Origin: Tuctoria greenei
Lineage: Eukaryota > Streptophyta > Magnoliopsida > Poales > Poaceae
DNA: 64,000 nucleotides
Reading direction: 5' to 3'
Assembly (NCBI GenBank): GCA_036927565.1
Contig: JAYESD010000005.1
Span: 11,128,565-11,192,564 of the forward strand
This document shows positions 1-10,396 of this stretch, one piece after another (position 1 is the stretch's first letter; every line of letters begins with the position of its first letter). A model generated the notes under the pieces. The model did not search any database and had not been told where the DNA came from. It was given only the letters and a program-made list of their open reading frames with translations. The position numbers and the translations under genes are program-made.

Positions 1-4
1 AGCT

Positions 5-325
5 CTAAGCTGGGTCACACCCCCACCCACATCTCGCAGAAGTGGACGAAGGTAGCGACCAGCAGAACTGAGTGGGGCCCGAGGAAATCAGCTGGATTCC
101 ATAGAACTCGAGCAAGGCCATTAGGAAGGACGATAAAGGGGGAAGGAGGCTGACCATGGCGTATCCTTGGAAGAAAACCATGTCGCTGGCATTCTTCTTC
201 TCGAAAGGAAGCTCTCTGAAGCAGATCTTGTCGTTGAAGGAGTCGTGGGACCATCCCATGTAGGCTTGAACCTTCTTCAGCCCCTTCTCAGTCTTGATCT
301 TGCTGGCGGGGAGACCTAACTCCAT
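5..325 (-). pseudogene. aORF of element F, N-terminal part (putative gypsy-type transposon domain), frameshifted
   Basis: The start chosen is the ATG at 325, whose product begins MELGLPASKIKTEKGLKKVQ and aligns residue by residue with the aORF starts of B (MELGLRESRLKTD at 48164) and C (MELGLHKSRLKTDGD at 56176). The conserved stretch MVFFQGYAMVSLLPP follows. Around 80-110 the frame changes: the conserved VHFCEMWVG motif is read in a different frame from the N-terminus, so this copy has an indel. It continues beyond the left edge. The domain resembles Pfam 'Transposase_28, putative gypsy type transposon'; its biochemical function is unknown. Confidence 0.75.
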
Positions 326-828
326 GGCAACAAGATGGAGTAGGGAAAGGATGGTTGTGCGAGGCCTAGGGCTCAAAGCTGAAGGATGCGAGAAGGCAGT
401 AAGGTCTTAAGCGTGGGTGCGAGTGGAGGCGTGAAGAGCATGTGACCTGTGCGAGTCCCCTTCTTAAGTATATATTAGCAGCGTTTGAGTGGAAATCGCA
501 GGCACCATGACACTGGAGCTACTCGCACTATGACTGGTGGGTCAGAGTCTGATTCGGCGGGAATACCGAGTAGCCACCTCGAGGCAGCCGCTCTTATAGG
601 CGGGAGCTAAAAACTAAAGGGCGGCAACTTAATGGGCGCGCGGAACCAAAACAAAATTCGTATCGGGAACCGACTGTCGTTGATGGCGCGATATCTGCAG
701 ACAGAGATTTTATCTGCCGCATTGAAGGGAAGCCCTTAAAGTCATGACACGAGGATACGAAATGGACCCACCTCAGGTATAACCACTTAACAAAGGAAGT
801 TCCTCCCTAAGATGTGCCCGGGGGCCAC
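326..828. other. aORF upstream region and polypurine tract of element F
   Basis: No gene. The aORF promoter should lie here, reading leftward. The motif CTTAAGAAGG (minus strand, about 459-468) is shared with the same place in B and C; in F an ATATATACT run sits directly upstream of it. The purine-rich GTGCCCGGGGGCCAC at 814-828 abuts the LTR and is the likely second-strand primer site; the same GGGGGCCAC ending occurs before the 3' LTRs of B and C. Confidence 0.6.
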
Positions 829-1849
829 TGTTGGTACCTGGCGAATCGGGTACCCCTAGATACAAGAAAGGAGGCACGTTGGGTCCCACCGCCCGTGGGG
901 GCAGGACCCGACGTGGTCCCAGGGTGTCGCGTGGCGTGCGGCATAACCACGCCTCTCCACTGAGGGAAGGCCCGACAGAGCCACGTGTCCTGCACCTCCA
1001 GGTGCATCTCCCTCACGGAACGGAGGTCCAGCGCTGCCACGTGTCCCGCTGGTCTGGGTCCACCTCCCCGCCAAGGAGAGGTCCAGCGTGCTCACCAAGT
1101 CGGCAGCCCCAGACCTGCCTCCCTGCAGGAAGAAGGTCCAGTGCAGCACGTGTCCGGAAGCTTCGGGCCCGACCACCCGGCAGAGGAAAGGACCGGACTC
1201 GCCACGTGGCAAGCGGCACCGCACCTAGCTCATCCTGCGATAGTGGCAATAAAGTGGGATGAGCCCAGTGCACATAAACGGAAAAGACGTGCCTGTTCCC
1301 TAGGTATCAGGAGCTCGCACTCATAAGTCAAAGGTCCTGTACCCAGCCCTTCGGTAAAGGGCTGGCGCCAAACTACTATGTACGATGGGTGAATGAGAGG
1401 TCGCGACAAGACAGACGGGACACCGCCTGCCATGATGAGGGGCTATGTGTAGCCCTGCAGCAAGGCATGGTCAGGCGGCACATTGAAGCCATTGTCAGGG
1501 GATAGAATTTACTCCCAAATCTTAGGAGGGATTTGGTACACCCAGGGCCACATGTCGGGCCCCGGGTCCAACTTGTAAGTTGCTCGGCCTTAGACTATAA
1601 ATAGACTGAGTGGCAACCGACTAAGACACGTTCACTTGGACCCAAAGTTCCCTCAGACTCAAGCAATACAACACACAAACCACCGTGGAGTAGGGTATTA
1701 CGCTCAGGCGGCCCGAATCTCGTAAAACCCTCGCGTTCATCGTCCACTACGCTCGATCTTGCTAGGACTAGCCCCCCGAATATACATCGAACCTCCGTGG
1801 ACTGCTCCCGAGTAGGTCCGGGGGAGGTGTCAGTTTAGACACCTCGACA
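829..1849 (+). repeat. 3' LTR of element F (1021 bp)
   Basis: The boundaries are TGTTGGTACC at 829 and CCTCGACA ending at 1849, matching the TGTCGGTACC start and TCGACA end of the LTRs of B and E. A TATA box (TATAAATA) is at 1596-1603. The phrase 'cgtggagtagggtattacgc' near 1683 is shared by the B and C LTRs. Short open frames inside the LTR are not genes. Confidence 0.88.
981..1210 (+). promoter_or_regulatory. Repeated G-box-like motifs in the U3 of the F LTR
   Basis: CCACGTGTCC occurs at 981-990 and 1037-1046, GCACGTGTCC at 1146-1155 and GCCACGTGGC at 1201-1210. They lie in diverged repeats upstream of the TATA box. CACGTG is the core bound by plant bZIP/bHLH factors, so an enhancer role is plausible but inferred. 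Confidence 0.5.
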
Positions 1850-2064
1850 GGCGCGTAGGGTTTTCTCTGGTGATTCAATCGATCAATCTAATAGGGGTTA
1901 CCCTCTTATTTATAGGTGAGGAGCTAGCTGAGGGGGCCTCCCCAACAGATTCTGTTGGGATTCTAGGTGTCCTGATCAACACCCTGGGGAAGAGAGATTG
2001 AGTCGGTTACTGTTTGTAACTGACTCCTATTTAATCCCGATGGTCATCTTATTTTATTCTAACA
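1850..2064 (-). repeat. 3' LTR of element A (interrupted by element F)
   Basis: It aligns with 7987-8180. It carries about 20 extra bases near 1954-1973, which complete a perfect inverted repeat (CCCAACAG-ATT-CTGTTGGG). The sequence stops at 1850, where the F LTR ends; the GGCGCG at the junction also occurs in the other A LTR near 7987, so the junction is inside A's LTR. Confidence 0.78.
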
Positions 2065-4697
2065 TTCTCCCCCTTGACCACGGGTCACATAAGCTAATTT
2101 CTAAGCACATAGACTTTTGACATTATTTCTTCATGCTTGACATAAAGGGAATGGCGGATCAAAGACAACCAGTTACGTACTGCTTGACTCGACGACCACA
2201 TTACATCTCACATTCAGAAACATATCCTAAAACTGAGTTTGGCCCCTAAATATCCAGGAGATCATAGGTTCTTCTTTAAACCCATGTGCATTATGTGCTC
2301 ACAGAACACATTAGGTAGAAGTCCCTTTGTATGCGGTACCGCGAGGATTCGCATGAATCTGATTGCTCAATAATCAATACTTAGCATGTTCCTGGATTTA
2401 CTTCTTTTGTAACACACAACTGATATCAATGTGTTTGGCAGCACATATGACTTGTTGCCTCAGAAGTATAAATAACTTAAGTGGTTCTATGCTGTCAACC
2501 ACACTTAGCCCGGGGTTTCATATGGTGTCTGCTCAGTGGCCTCATCACTAATTTGGTATACATCATTCACGATGCAGTGACTATAGTTTTGGAGCTAGTT
2601 CCTCAATAAAACTCCTACTGCGAGTGTTATTTTACTAATGAGGATTTTACTACACATATCGCATAAACTTAGTTTTAATGATCCATGGCTCATTAAAATA
2701 CTAATCTTATCATGAGACATTAGTTAATTGCATAACTGCAGATTAACTCTTATCTCCATTCCAAAACCTTGGATTGGACTAACTTTTGCCAAAATAACCT
2801 AGTTACTTTGTCTATGTCAAGGTGACTAATTGTTTAAGCAACTTAAAAACTTCTGACAGTAGAAGTCCTTGTAACCGTATTTTGTTCGAACATTCTCTAA
2901 TTGGTTCCAATCCTAATTAACCTTGAATTTTTTGAGCATACTATTAATTGCACACACGTCATACTTTTCAAGTATAACTCAAGCATGTCGTATGAGCTTA
3001 ATGCCCCTTAACATCAAAATCGAAGGATAGAAATTGAATAGTAAATCAACATGATTACTTGTAAGTAACATGCCAATTACAAAGTACGAAGCTAAATTCT
3101 CCTCCTTGGTTGTGATAACCCAAACTTACTAATTGATCTATTGAACTTGAGATGCTAATTGCCAACAAGGCCTTATTTAGTCCATAAACTAAATGAACTA
3201 TCTTAATTTGTATTTCTATGTTACTTATGCTTAATGACAACGGTTGTGTCACATAGACGTTCTTACATAGATCCCATTTAAGAAACGTCATTATTACATC
3301 CATACGATGTAATACTAAGTCATAATGTGTTACTAATATCCAATCGGTTCTTAACGAATCGATAGTTCAGACATTATGAGAACATGTTAATGTTCTCAAT
3401 GTCTCCTTAACGAAAAATGGCTTTTCCTTCTGGAGTCACGTTTACAAATGTGGACCCATTACGGTCTACTGTTTTCGCTCCTTTAGAAATGTTGACTAAG
3501 TACAAACTTTATTAGCTTATTTCAAATGAGGCAGGATCACCTTTCATTTGAATATGTATCTTATTACGAGATCCACTTATTAACACGTTATTTACTAATC
3601 GAGGCGACTGTTGCTCTTCATATTTAGCGGCAACTAATAATAGGCTAACTGAAGTTGCTTCTGTGAGACAGAAGTCTTACTATTTATGCTAATGAAGAGC
3701 TAACAAAAGGTGTTGAGATAACGGTGTTATCTCAACAACAACAGGTATCGTGATGAACGGTTCTTGAATCATAAAAGTGAGTGCATGCACCCACTTGTCC
3801 TCATAATCATCATATCATATTACCTTACTACCCCTGATTCTAGCATATATTGCTTCCATTGAACTTAGTGTCGGTTAAGACGGTGGAAACAATGCCAGCT
3901 TACTGAATTGCCAATGAGATGGCTACTTTCTAATGGTTGGGCTTATCAACTTAACAACGACCTCATATAAAATATTAATGAGGAGTTATGTCTTATCCTT
4001 ATCTAATATGATGTTTTTAGGCACCAACTATTTATATTTTCGATGTAGAAATTGAATAGAGGTTCTTAAGCCTCGACTCATGAGCTAATTGAGTAAGTTG
4101 AAGGACATCACTTATTTCTAATTCAATGCGAGGTATTCCGATCTAGTACTCCCTTACACGATCGGACCTTAGTTTTATTGAACATATGCTGAACTTATTT
4201 ATGCATTCGGTAAGGTTTTGTTATTCTTAAGTGGGGAGGAATCGATTCAGAAACGTTCAATCAATTCTCCCCCTCGAAATATGATCTAATGTAGTGTCAT
4301 TATTTCGAAATTGTTTCGCAATCGATTCTTATGCCCTTTACGAAACACTTAGTTTGACGATAGAAATTTGATACAATTTAAATAATAATCATGCGAGGAC
4401 AAAGAAAATTGTCTTGTCGGATGACAAGACCCACAAGTTATTATTAACTAATTTAACCAAAAGGCTTACAAGTCTGAGTAGTCCATGCATGAAACTAATA
4501 CAAATTTCTCTAAATGAGGGTACATAAAGCATGATAGTGACACAAAAGTCCAAAGCCATGAAATACTAATGGGAGTTCTAAAATTGGCTTTTACTTCGGC
4601 TTCGTGGTCATTAGCGACTTTAATGACCCTTATCCCTCCTCTTATAATCCTCCTCATACTTAATCCCTGCACAAAATTTTGCACAATTGCAACTAAG
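2065..4697. other. Non-coding 3' internal region of element A
   Basis: It begins (minus-strand sense, at 2065-2083) with a polypurine tract GTGGTCAAGGGGGAGAA. The remaining 2.6 kb is AT-rich with no reading frame resembling retroviral enzymes on either strand. This is where pol would lie in a complete element. Small open frames at 3055-3303 and 4466-4684 show no recognisable domain. Confidence 0.55.
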
Positions 4698-5323
4698 TCA
4701 ATTTAACAAGTAGATAGAAAATATACTGAAAATAGGGAATTCTAGACTAAGTATTACCCTTCTTATGACACTGAGAAAGCCTACGCAATCCATTCCTTCT
4801 TGTTTGCAAAAGTAGCACCTAATTTTGTCCATCTTCACATTCTGTTGAGAAGAATGTGTCCATGAAACCTTATTCTTGCCCTTATGATTTCCATTAGTTT
4901 GATTGACTGGGTCAACATCACTAAGGGACTTAGTGGTGCTAGCAAACTGTTTCTCAATCTCGTTGAGGTACTGAGTAGCAGTGTCGCATTCAAGAATTGC
5001 TTCTCGAATAGCCTCAGTGATGGAACCCTTAATTATCATCAAAATCAGCTTATTTGAGTGGTTCCATTTAGCTAGATCATTCTCATACATATGCATGAGA
5101 CTAAGGAATTGTCCCTTCCTCAATTCAAAAGACTCATCAGTCTCTCCAGTCATAGGCATAGGAATCTGAGGCTTAGTAGGGCAGGATCTGATCAGTACCA
5201 CATCTAATTTGGAGACTGCCAAAGCAATCCTGAGCTTCTCTCTCCATGAGTTATAACTAACTTCGTTAAGAGGCTCAATGGTAGAGAGATAATTGAGTAC
5301 TGAACTGATGATGGAGGAGTCAT
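4698..5323 (-). CDS. Gag-like protein of element A, exon 2 (UBN2-type copia gag)
   Basis: The product is a copia-type capsid domain: around the middle it reads SNKLILMIIKGSITEAIREA, then TATQYLNEIEKQF, typical of the plant gag/UBN2 family. It ends with a partial zinc knuckle (CYFCKQEGM) and loses similarity before a complete CCHC. Exon start: TTCATTCAG precedes 5323, giving an AG acceptor; joining to exon 1 at 7803 keeps the frame (KGIIS then DDSSIISS). The frame stays open to its stop near 4698. The likely role is structural, packaging element RNA. No pol follows. Confidence 0.6.
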
Positions 5324-7802
5324 CTGAATGAAAAACTGAGTAACATTAGTAAATGCATAATAAAACTTAGTAATAAACTCAAATCATAGGAAACTTTGTC
5401 TTTCACGTTGGCTACTCGAACAAAATTTTCTATTATACTAATATAAGAAACTTAGGAAGAAGAATCATCATATTTTGTCTTTCAACAAAATACAAGATTC
5501 ACTGATTAATAACATAGTAAACTTTTATCTTTCACGTTGGCTACTCGAACAAAATTTTCTATGAACTAATTATTGTCACATTTTGTATTTCAACAAAATA
5601 CGATATTCTCTAATTAACTTATGAAACATAGTAAGCTTTGTCTTTCACGTTGGCTACTCCAACAAAGTTTTCTATGTACTGAGTGAGAATGTTATCTTTT
5701 GTCTTTCACGATGGCTACTCAAACCAAATACAACATTTATAACTTAGAGCATGGAAAAATTTTATTTTTCACGTTAGCTACTCAAGTAAAATTTTCCATA
5801 CAATTGAGAACATAGTAATTTTATCGTTCACGTTGGCTACTTAACAAAATTACTATGAAACTGAATAAACTGAGAGCATAGCTTAAATTTGTTGTTCATG
5901 TTGGCTACTTAACAAAATCACTATGCAAAACTGAGTAACACAGCGGAATCTTATTTACTAAGTGGACATGTTGAATATGTCATAATAAGATTTCAAAATA
6001 ATAGACTGGGCATAAACTTTAAACTAAATAAATTACTGAAAAATACAATATAATACTTATAGAAAATAAATGAATGTCTTACTTATTTCTTAATAATTCT
6101 TAACTTAGATCTAATTTGATTTTAGCCCATACTAAAATTACTAAGAAATAAAATGCCCATTATACTAAATTAATGTATTTTAGTTCGTGACTAAAATTTC
6201 TAAAGTAAAGACCGACTGAAATAATATTTTGTTCTCAGAAAATCCAGAAAACAATAATTTTATTTTTCCGAAAACCAGAAAAATACTAATTTGTGTTTTA
6301 TGTAAAAAACAGAAAACTATTCTAATAATTTACCCACTGCTGAAAAGACCCAAAAGGGGTTCTGAATAGGCCCAGCCCACAGCTAAAAATTTTCAAAAAA
6401 AAAAAGAAAAAATGAGACCAGCCATGATAGGCCTGGCCTGTGTCTGATTTAGCCCGAGGGCCCGCTAAGAAAATGAAAATTCGTCACTGAAAATAAGAGG
6501 GTGGCCCAACTTCACACTGAATTAACCCACTAGCCTGCTAAGTGAAAAATAAAAATGCCAGTACTAATTAAAAGGACGGCCCATACCAGCCTGTTGCGCC
6601 CTCCGCACGGGCTCGTGGCCCAGCCCCGCGCCGCCTAAGGATGGTCGTAGGATCAACATCTGACGGCCAAAAGACAAGTGAACACGTAGGCTGATTAAAT
6701 CCGGTACGTTGATCGTGCATCGGACGGCCAAAAAACGGTGAACCAAAGTACTTAGTCGGCTTCCAGTGAAACCCTAATCATTTGCCTGGTCCCCCCAATC
6801 CTCCCCCATTTCTCCCGACACGGCGACGAGTAGCGAGAGGAAAAAAAGGGACGGCCGGCACGGCGTGCTGCTCGGCGCTGCCGCGATCACCTTGTTGGCG
6901 CGCGAGCTTGCAGAGGTGTAGCTTGCCGCCGATTGGGTGGTCGTCGGCGGATGTGCTATGTAGCTAGATTCGCAGCCTAAGATGCTTAGGGTAGGGTTTA
7001 CTTGCCGGAACCAGCGAGCATCACCACAGCGCCACCACCACTTCCCTCCCTGGCACGCGCACTCACCGTTGGGTGAATGCGCCGCCGTCGAGCGGAGCAT
7101 TGAGTTCGGCATCCTATATTGCGCGGATTCGGCGAGCCCGCGGCTTGCCCTACCCGAAGGACCTCCGACGAGGGCTCCCAGTGGTGCTCCTTCCTTGCCA
7201 TTGATGAGGTCGAAACCCCGGTGATGACGACAAGGGGAGGAGAAACTTAGGTGAGTGGATCCGCCTTAATCCCTATACTGTTCTGAGTATGCGAAGTCAA
7301 ATTCGAGGTTTGAGTTCGGATTTTTCTTCTAGGGTTGATGCAATTCGAGTTTTAATTCGAATTGGATCCTGATTTATGTGTAATATGACTCGAATTGAGT
7401 CCCAATTAGAGATTAGAAACCCTAATCCCACAAATTGATTCGGTTTGTTTGCGAAACCGAACCCTAATTTGTCTTAGTTGGATTCACCTTCTTCTAAATG
7501 CCTTAGTGTATTTGTCTTAGTTGGATTCACCTTCTTCTAAATGCTTTAGTGTTCATCTGAGTGTTTAGAGATCATTGATCTCTCTGAGTCGATCTTGAGA
7601 TCGTCTTAGGGTTGAAACTAAAATTGGTCGAAGCCCTAATCTCAATTAGGGTTGCTCTTATTACCATTGTTATAATTTGAGGTTGGTACTTAGGTGCCTA
7701 ATTGGGCATTAGGGTTCGGACAGATGCTTAACAGAACATGATCAAAACATCAAGCAAGTTCTAATCTAATCAGATGAGAGTAATCAGAGGGGAAGATCAT
7801 AC
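5324..7802 (-). other. Putative 2.5-kb intron/leader inside the gag gene of element A
   Basis: On the minus strand TCAG|GTATGATC at 7803/7802 and TTCATTCAG|ATGACTCC at 5324/5323 form a GT..AG pair that joins two gag-like exons in frame. The interval holds a diverged tandem repeat (5385-5935), AT-rich DNA, and a GC-rich block at about 6590-7230 with short open frames that match nothing recognised. Whether it is spliced is inferred. Confidence 0.45.
5385..5935. repeat. Diverged tandem repeat, about seven units, in element A
   Basis: Units share a core TTTCACGTTGGCTACTC followed by AACAAAATTTTCTAT, at about 5400, 5530, 5642, 5702, 5768, 5824 and 5892. Spacing is uneven (roughly 60-130 bp), and the last two copies have the shortened form GGCTACTTAACAAAAT. 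No coding sense was found. Confidence 0.75.
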
Positions 7803-7915
7803 CTGAGATAATACCTTTGACTATGGAGGAGACCGCGGGTGAAGATTGGGCTGGTACAGTGGAGACCGGCACAACTCCTCCTCCTTGTGGTGAAGCAGCA
7901 GCCATGGCGATGGTG
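7803..7915 (-). CDS. Gag-like protein of element A, exon 1
   Basis: ATG at 7915 begins MAAASPQGGGVVPVSTVPAQ and runs to a GT donor at 7802. This Ala/Pro/Ser-rich start followed by a short hydrophobic segment is usual for copia gag N-termini. In-frame joining to exon 2 is the main support. The open frame upstream of the ATG is leader or LTR sequence. Confidence 0.45.
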
Positions 7916-7986
7916 AAGGCGCTGCTTTCAGGGAGGACCTTCCCCAACCTTGCTCCTGTTTGCCAATCGGTGGCATTTAGGGTTAG

Positions 7987-8180
7987 GGCGCGTAAGGGTT
8001 TCTCTGGTGATTCAATCAATCAATCTAATAAGGGTTGCCCTCTTATTTATAGGTGAGGAGCCAGCTGAGGGGCCTCCCCAACAGATTCTCCGATCAACAC
8101 CTTGGAGAAGAGATCTAGTCAGTTACTGTTTGTAACCGACTCCTATTTAATCCCGATTGTTATCTTATTTTATTCTAACA
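7987..8180 (-). repeat. 5' LTR of element A (inner boundary uncertain)
   Basis: It aligns with 1850-2064, including a TATA box (TATAAATAAGAGGG, minus strand). The outer end is at 8180 (TGTTAGAAT, minus strand). The inner end cannot be fixed because the other LTR copy is truncated, and no tRNA-Met-type primer site is visible nearby. Confidence 0.7.
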
Positions 8181-8722
8181 CCATCCCCTTCACCCCAGCG
8201 CCACAGCGGAGGAGCTCCGGCTCCAGGCCGGCTCGGAGCGTGACGTTGTGCGCGACGTTGCCGCCCGCGCTGAACCCGAGCACGAGCACGCGCGCGGCGT
8301 CGCCATGGTCACGGACCCACGGGTCGGCGGCGGCCACCATGCACCGGAGCGCGACCCAGGCGTCGTCGTAGCACGCGGGGACCGGGTGCTCCGGCGCGAG
8401 GCGGTACTCCACGGACACGGCGAGGGCGCGCAGCGAGGCGATTGAGGAAGGCATGCTCGGGGGCGTCCGCGGCGGACCCGATGACGAGGCCGCCGCCGTG
8501 GAAGTAGATCACGACGGGGAGCGGCCGGCCGTCCGCCGTGACCGCACACGCGGAGAGGTCAGGGAGGTAGAGGCGCGCCCACAGGTCCGTGGCCGCGTCG
8601 ATGGTGACATCCTTGGAGGTGATGCCGGTGGCGGCTTCGACGGAGGGCGGGACGGGGTTCGACGGGAATGGGCTGCCGGATCACCGGCACAAAATCGAAA
8701 GCGATCTCAGTGTCAGGTCCAT
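8181..8722 (-). pseudogene. Carboxylesterase (CXE / alpha-beta hydrolase 3 family), broken host gene
   Basis: Read on the minus strand, successive frames show the hallmarks of plant CXE/GID1-like esterases: N-terminal PDTEIAFDF, the oxyanion motif FHGGGLVIGS, then YRLAPEHPVPACYDDAW and the nucleophile elbow GFSAGGNVAHN. These pieces lie in three frames: the start codon region has lost a base, and there are shifts after the N-terminal strand and between the HGGG and YRLAPEHP blocks. Some residues after PVIRQ appear to be missing. At 8181 the gene is cut by the LTR of element A, removing the region with the catalytic Asp and His. The family hydrolyses small esters; no function can remain here. 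Confidence 0.88.
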
Positions 8723-9308
8723 TTGAACTTGACTTACTCCGATGTGATGGCGAGGTGGTTTCCCGGTTCGTGGCAAGAAAACGGCCAGACACGGCGGCGT
8801 ATTTGAAGAGTTGGGGGAACCGTTTGCCGCAAGATTGGCGCAAATTGCATGGGGCAGCAGGCAGCTTCACATGGTGCGCGTTGGGATAGAGGCGTGAGCA
8901 GGATCTGCAGCTGAACACTCCGAAGAGGATCGCCTCGTGCTCCTCGCCTCGTGTTCAGGAAGATGTTGTTGATCCGACAAGACGGGCTGTACTATATTTT
9001 AACTGGGCTTTGCTTTGCCAGAGGAAATGGTGGACACTATACTGGGCTCTGAAATATACGGTGGCCGGCCTGTTAGAATAGGCCTTCAGGATCGGGCTCG
9101 TATGTTGCTGTGAACATATTTACTTTTTTAGAAATAAAAGGCTCGGCCCTGTCCCAATTATGTAAAAGAGACTCTCGAGTTGATTATATTCCTAATTTTT
9201 TTGCTCTATTTTTTATCTGAACGGTAAATTCAATTAAACTTTAGCATCATCTTCAAATAACTTGCACTGAAGCTTTAATTTTGTCATCCTCGAACTCGAA
9301 TTCTTTTA
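8723..9308. other. Intergenic, upstream of the esterase pseudogene
   Basis: This would be the esterase promoter and leader side. An open frame runs on through 8723-8918 (minus) without similarity to the esterase family. Nothing else was recognised. Confidence 0.4.
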
Positions 9309-9389
9309 CTCCCTCCATTTCAAAGAATTTTAGTTCATTTTGAATTAAAATTCTTGTTTTAAACGACAAATAATATAGAATAGAGAGAG
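9309..9389. mobile_element. Stowaway-type MITE
   Basis: The ends are TA-CTCCCTCCATTTC and ATAGAATAGAGAGAG-TA, inverted relative to each other and flanked by TA on both sides. The inside is short (81 bp), AT-rich and non-coding, as in Stowaway elements mobilised by mariner transposases. Confidence 0.7.
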
Positions 9390-9659
9390 TACATAGGAAG
9401 CTAACTTCCATCATCTTCAAGGCATACCAGAAAATCAATTTTACGTAGTACGATCTCAATGAACAGGAAGGCCCTTCATCAAAGAATGAATACGCAACGC
9501 AAGAAATAAATGTGCTGATGTAGCACTCCCATGCTTCACTGTTTACAATTCGCTTTGCTGTTTTCGGTACTCTTGTTCAGTTTCTTGTTGACGCCGACAT
9601 CCGGACCATCCATAAATTGGTTACCATTTCCCATCTCTTCCCTCCATCACTCACGGCAG

Positions 9660-9779
9660 GAGAAAAGCTCAGCTATTCGGCAGTAGCCGTGAGGTGCATC
9701 CTATAAAAGGGAGCGAGTTTGGCCAGTTATTCCTACCACATCTGCTAGCCCAACAACAATAAACACGACGTTCTTCATT
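9660..9779 (+). promoter_or_regulatory. Promoter-like host DNA with TATA box, cut by the CACTA element
   Basis: CCTATAAAAGG sits at about 9700-9709 in a mixed-composition stretch, followed by a CA-rich, leader-like segment (CAACAACAATAAACACG). The CACTA terminus begins about 70 bp downstream. The gene it once drove is not identifiable. Confidence 0.4.
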
Positions 9780-10205
9780 CACTACTACAATAAGTCTCAT
9801 CTCATGCGGTTTCAAACGTATTATCACATGCGGTTTCTAAAACCGTCTGAAACGAAAAGTCTGTGATAATCTGCAATTTCACAGGCGGAGAAGTGAAACC
9901 GCCTATGATAATGGTATTATCACAGACGGTTCTTTACTTACCACTAGCCGCCTGTGAAGACACATTATCACAGGCGGGTCATGCAATATATATAACTGCC
10001 TGTGATAACAGTGTTATCACAGGCGGATTTTTACCTATGACAGACCGTCTGAGAAGACAATTTATCGCAGCCGGTTTGTACCATAACAATAACCGCATGT
10101 GATAATTAGGTTATCACATATGGTTCTTTATCTATATCTAGCCGTCTGTGATAATTATATTTCACACACAGGTCTAGTCGTAGGTAAATAACCGTCTGTG
10201 ATAAG
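9780..10205. repeat. CACTA terminal and subterminal repeats
   Basis: Many copies of a short motif in both orientations, CACAGGCGGTT and AACCGCCTGTGATA with variants (CACATGCGG, CAGACGGTT, CCGTCTGTGAT), alternate with TATCACAG. Such subterminal arrays are the binding sites of CACTA accessory proteins in known elements. Confidence 0.88.
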
Positions 10206-10396
10206 GTATACCCTATGCAGTACTACCTGCTATTATTCTAATTTTCAGGTCAATTCAATATAGTCACATAATTCAAGAATATAATCACAGAAGTAAACAA
10301 TATAATCACAGAAGTCATATCACAGAAGTCAATTTCACTGAAACAATATACATATGTACAAGTTACACATACAAGTCATCTCATAATTTACAAGTT

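Larger units (their letters stand above)
1..1849 (+). mobile_element. Element F: 3' end of a Ty3/gypsy (Tat-type) retrotransposon, left edge cut by window
   Basis: Only the last 1.8 kb is present: the start of an antisense accessory gene (aORF, minus strand), a spacer, a polypurine tract and the 3' LTR. The order matches the 3' parts of elements B (44703-49543) and C (54773-59668), so this is the same kind of element in plus orientation; gag-pol would lie left of the window. The LTR starts TG, ends CA and is followed immediately by sequence that belongs to the LTR of copia element A, so F inserted into A. The lineage call (Tat-like) rests on the antisense ORF near the 3' LTR, a known trait of that lineage. 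Confidence 0.85.
1850..8180 (-). mobile_element. Element A: degenerate, pol-less Ty1/copia-type retrotransposon
   Basis: Matching LTR sequences in the same orientation lie at 1850-2064 and about 7987-8180; both start TGTTAGAATAAAATAAGAT when read on the minus strand. A polypurine tract (AAGGGGGAGAA, minus strand) abuts the left LTR, so the element reads right to left. Coding capacity is limited to a gag-like gene in two exons; no protease, integrase or reverse transcriptase is recognisable, so it would depend on a partner. Its left LTR is cut by the insertion of F, and its right end cuts a carboxylesterase gene. Confidence 0.78.

Noticed and set aside
831..1433. Several open frames of 67-143 aa inside the F LTR
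   Set aside because: They overlap on both strands in U3 with no domain and include the repeated G-box words.
1850..1862. GGCGCGTAGGG after the F LTR looks like the GGCGCGCCAGGTAGGG primer site of B and E
   Set aside because: The same sequence is native to the LTR of copia A (near 7987), and the F LTR here is the 3' one, so no primer site is expected.
6564..7224. Overlapping open frames in the GC-rich block of element A
   Set aside because: Four or more frames overlap on both strands without recognisable domains; better explained as leader or intron DNA.
9863..10102. 79-aa open frame in the CACTA subterminal region
   Set aside because: It is made of the inverted subterminal repeats; no protein pattern.
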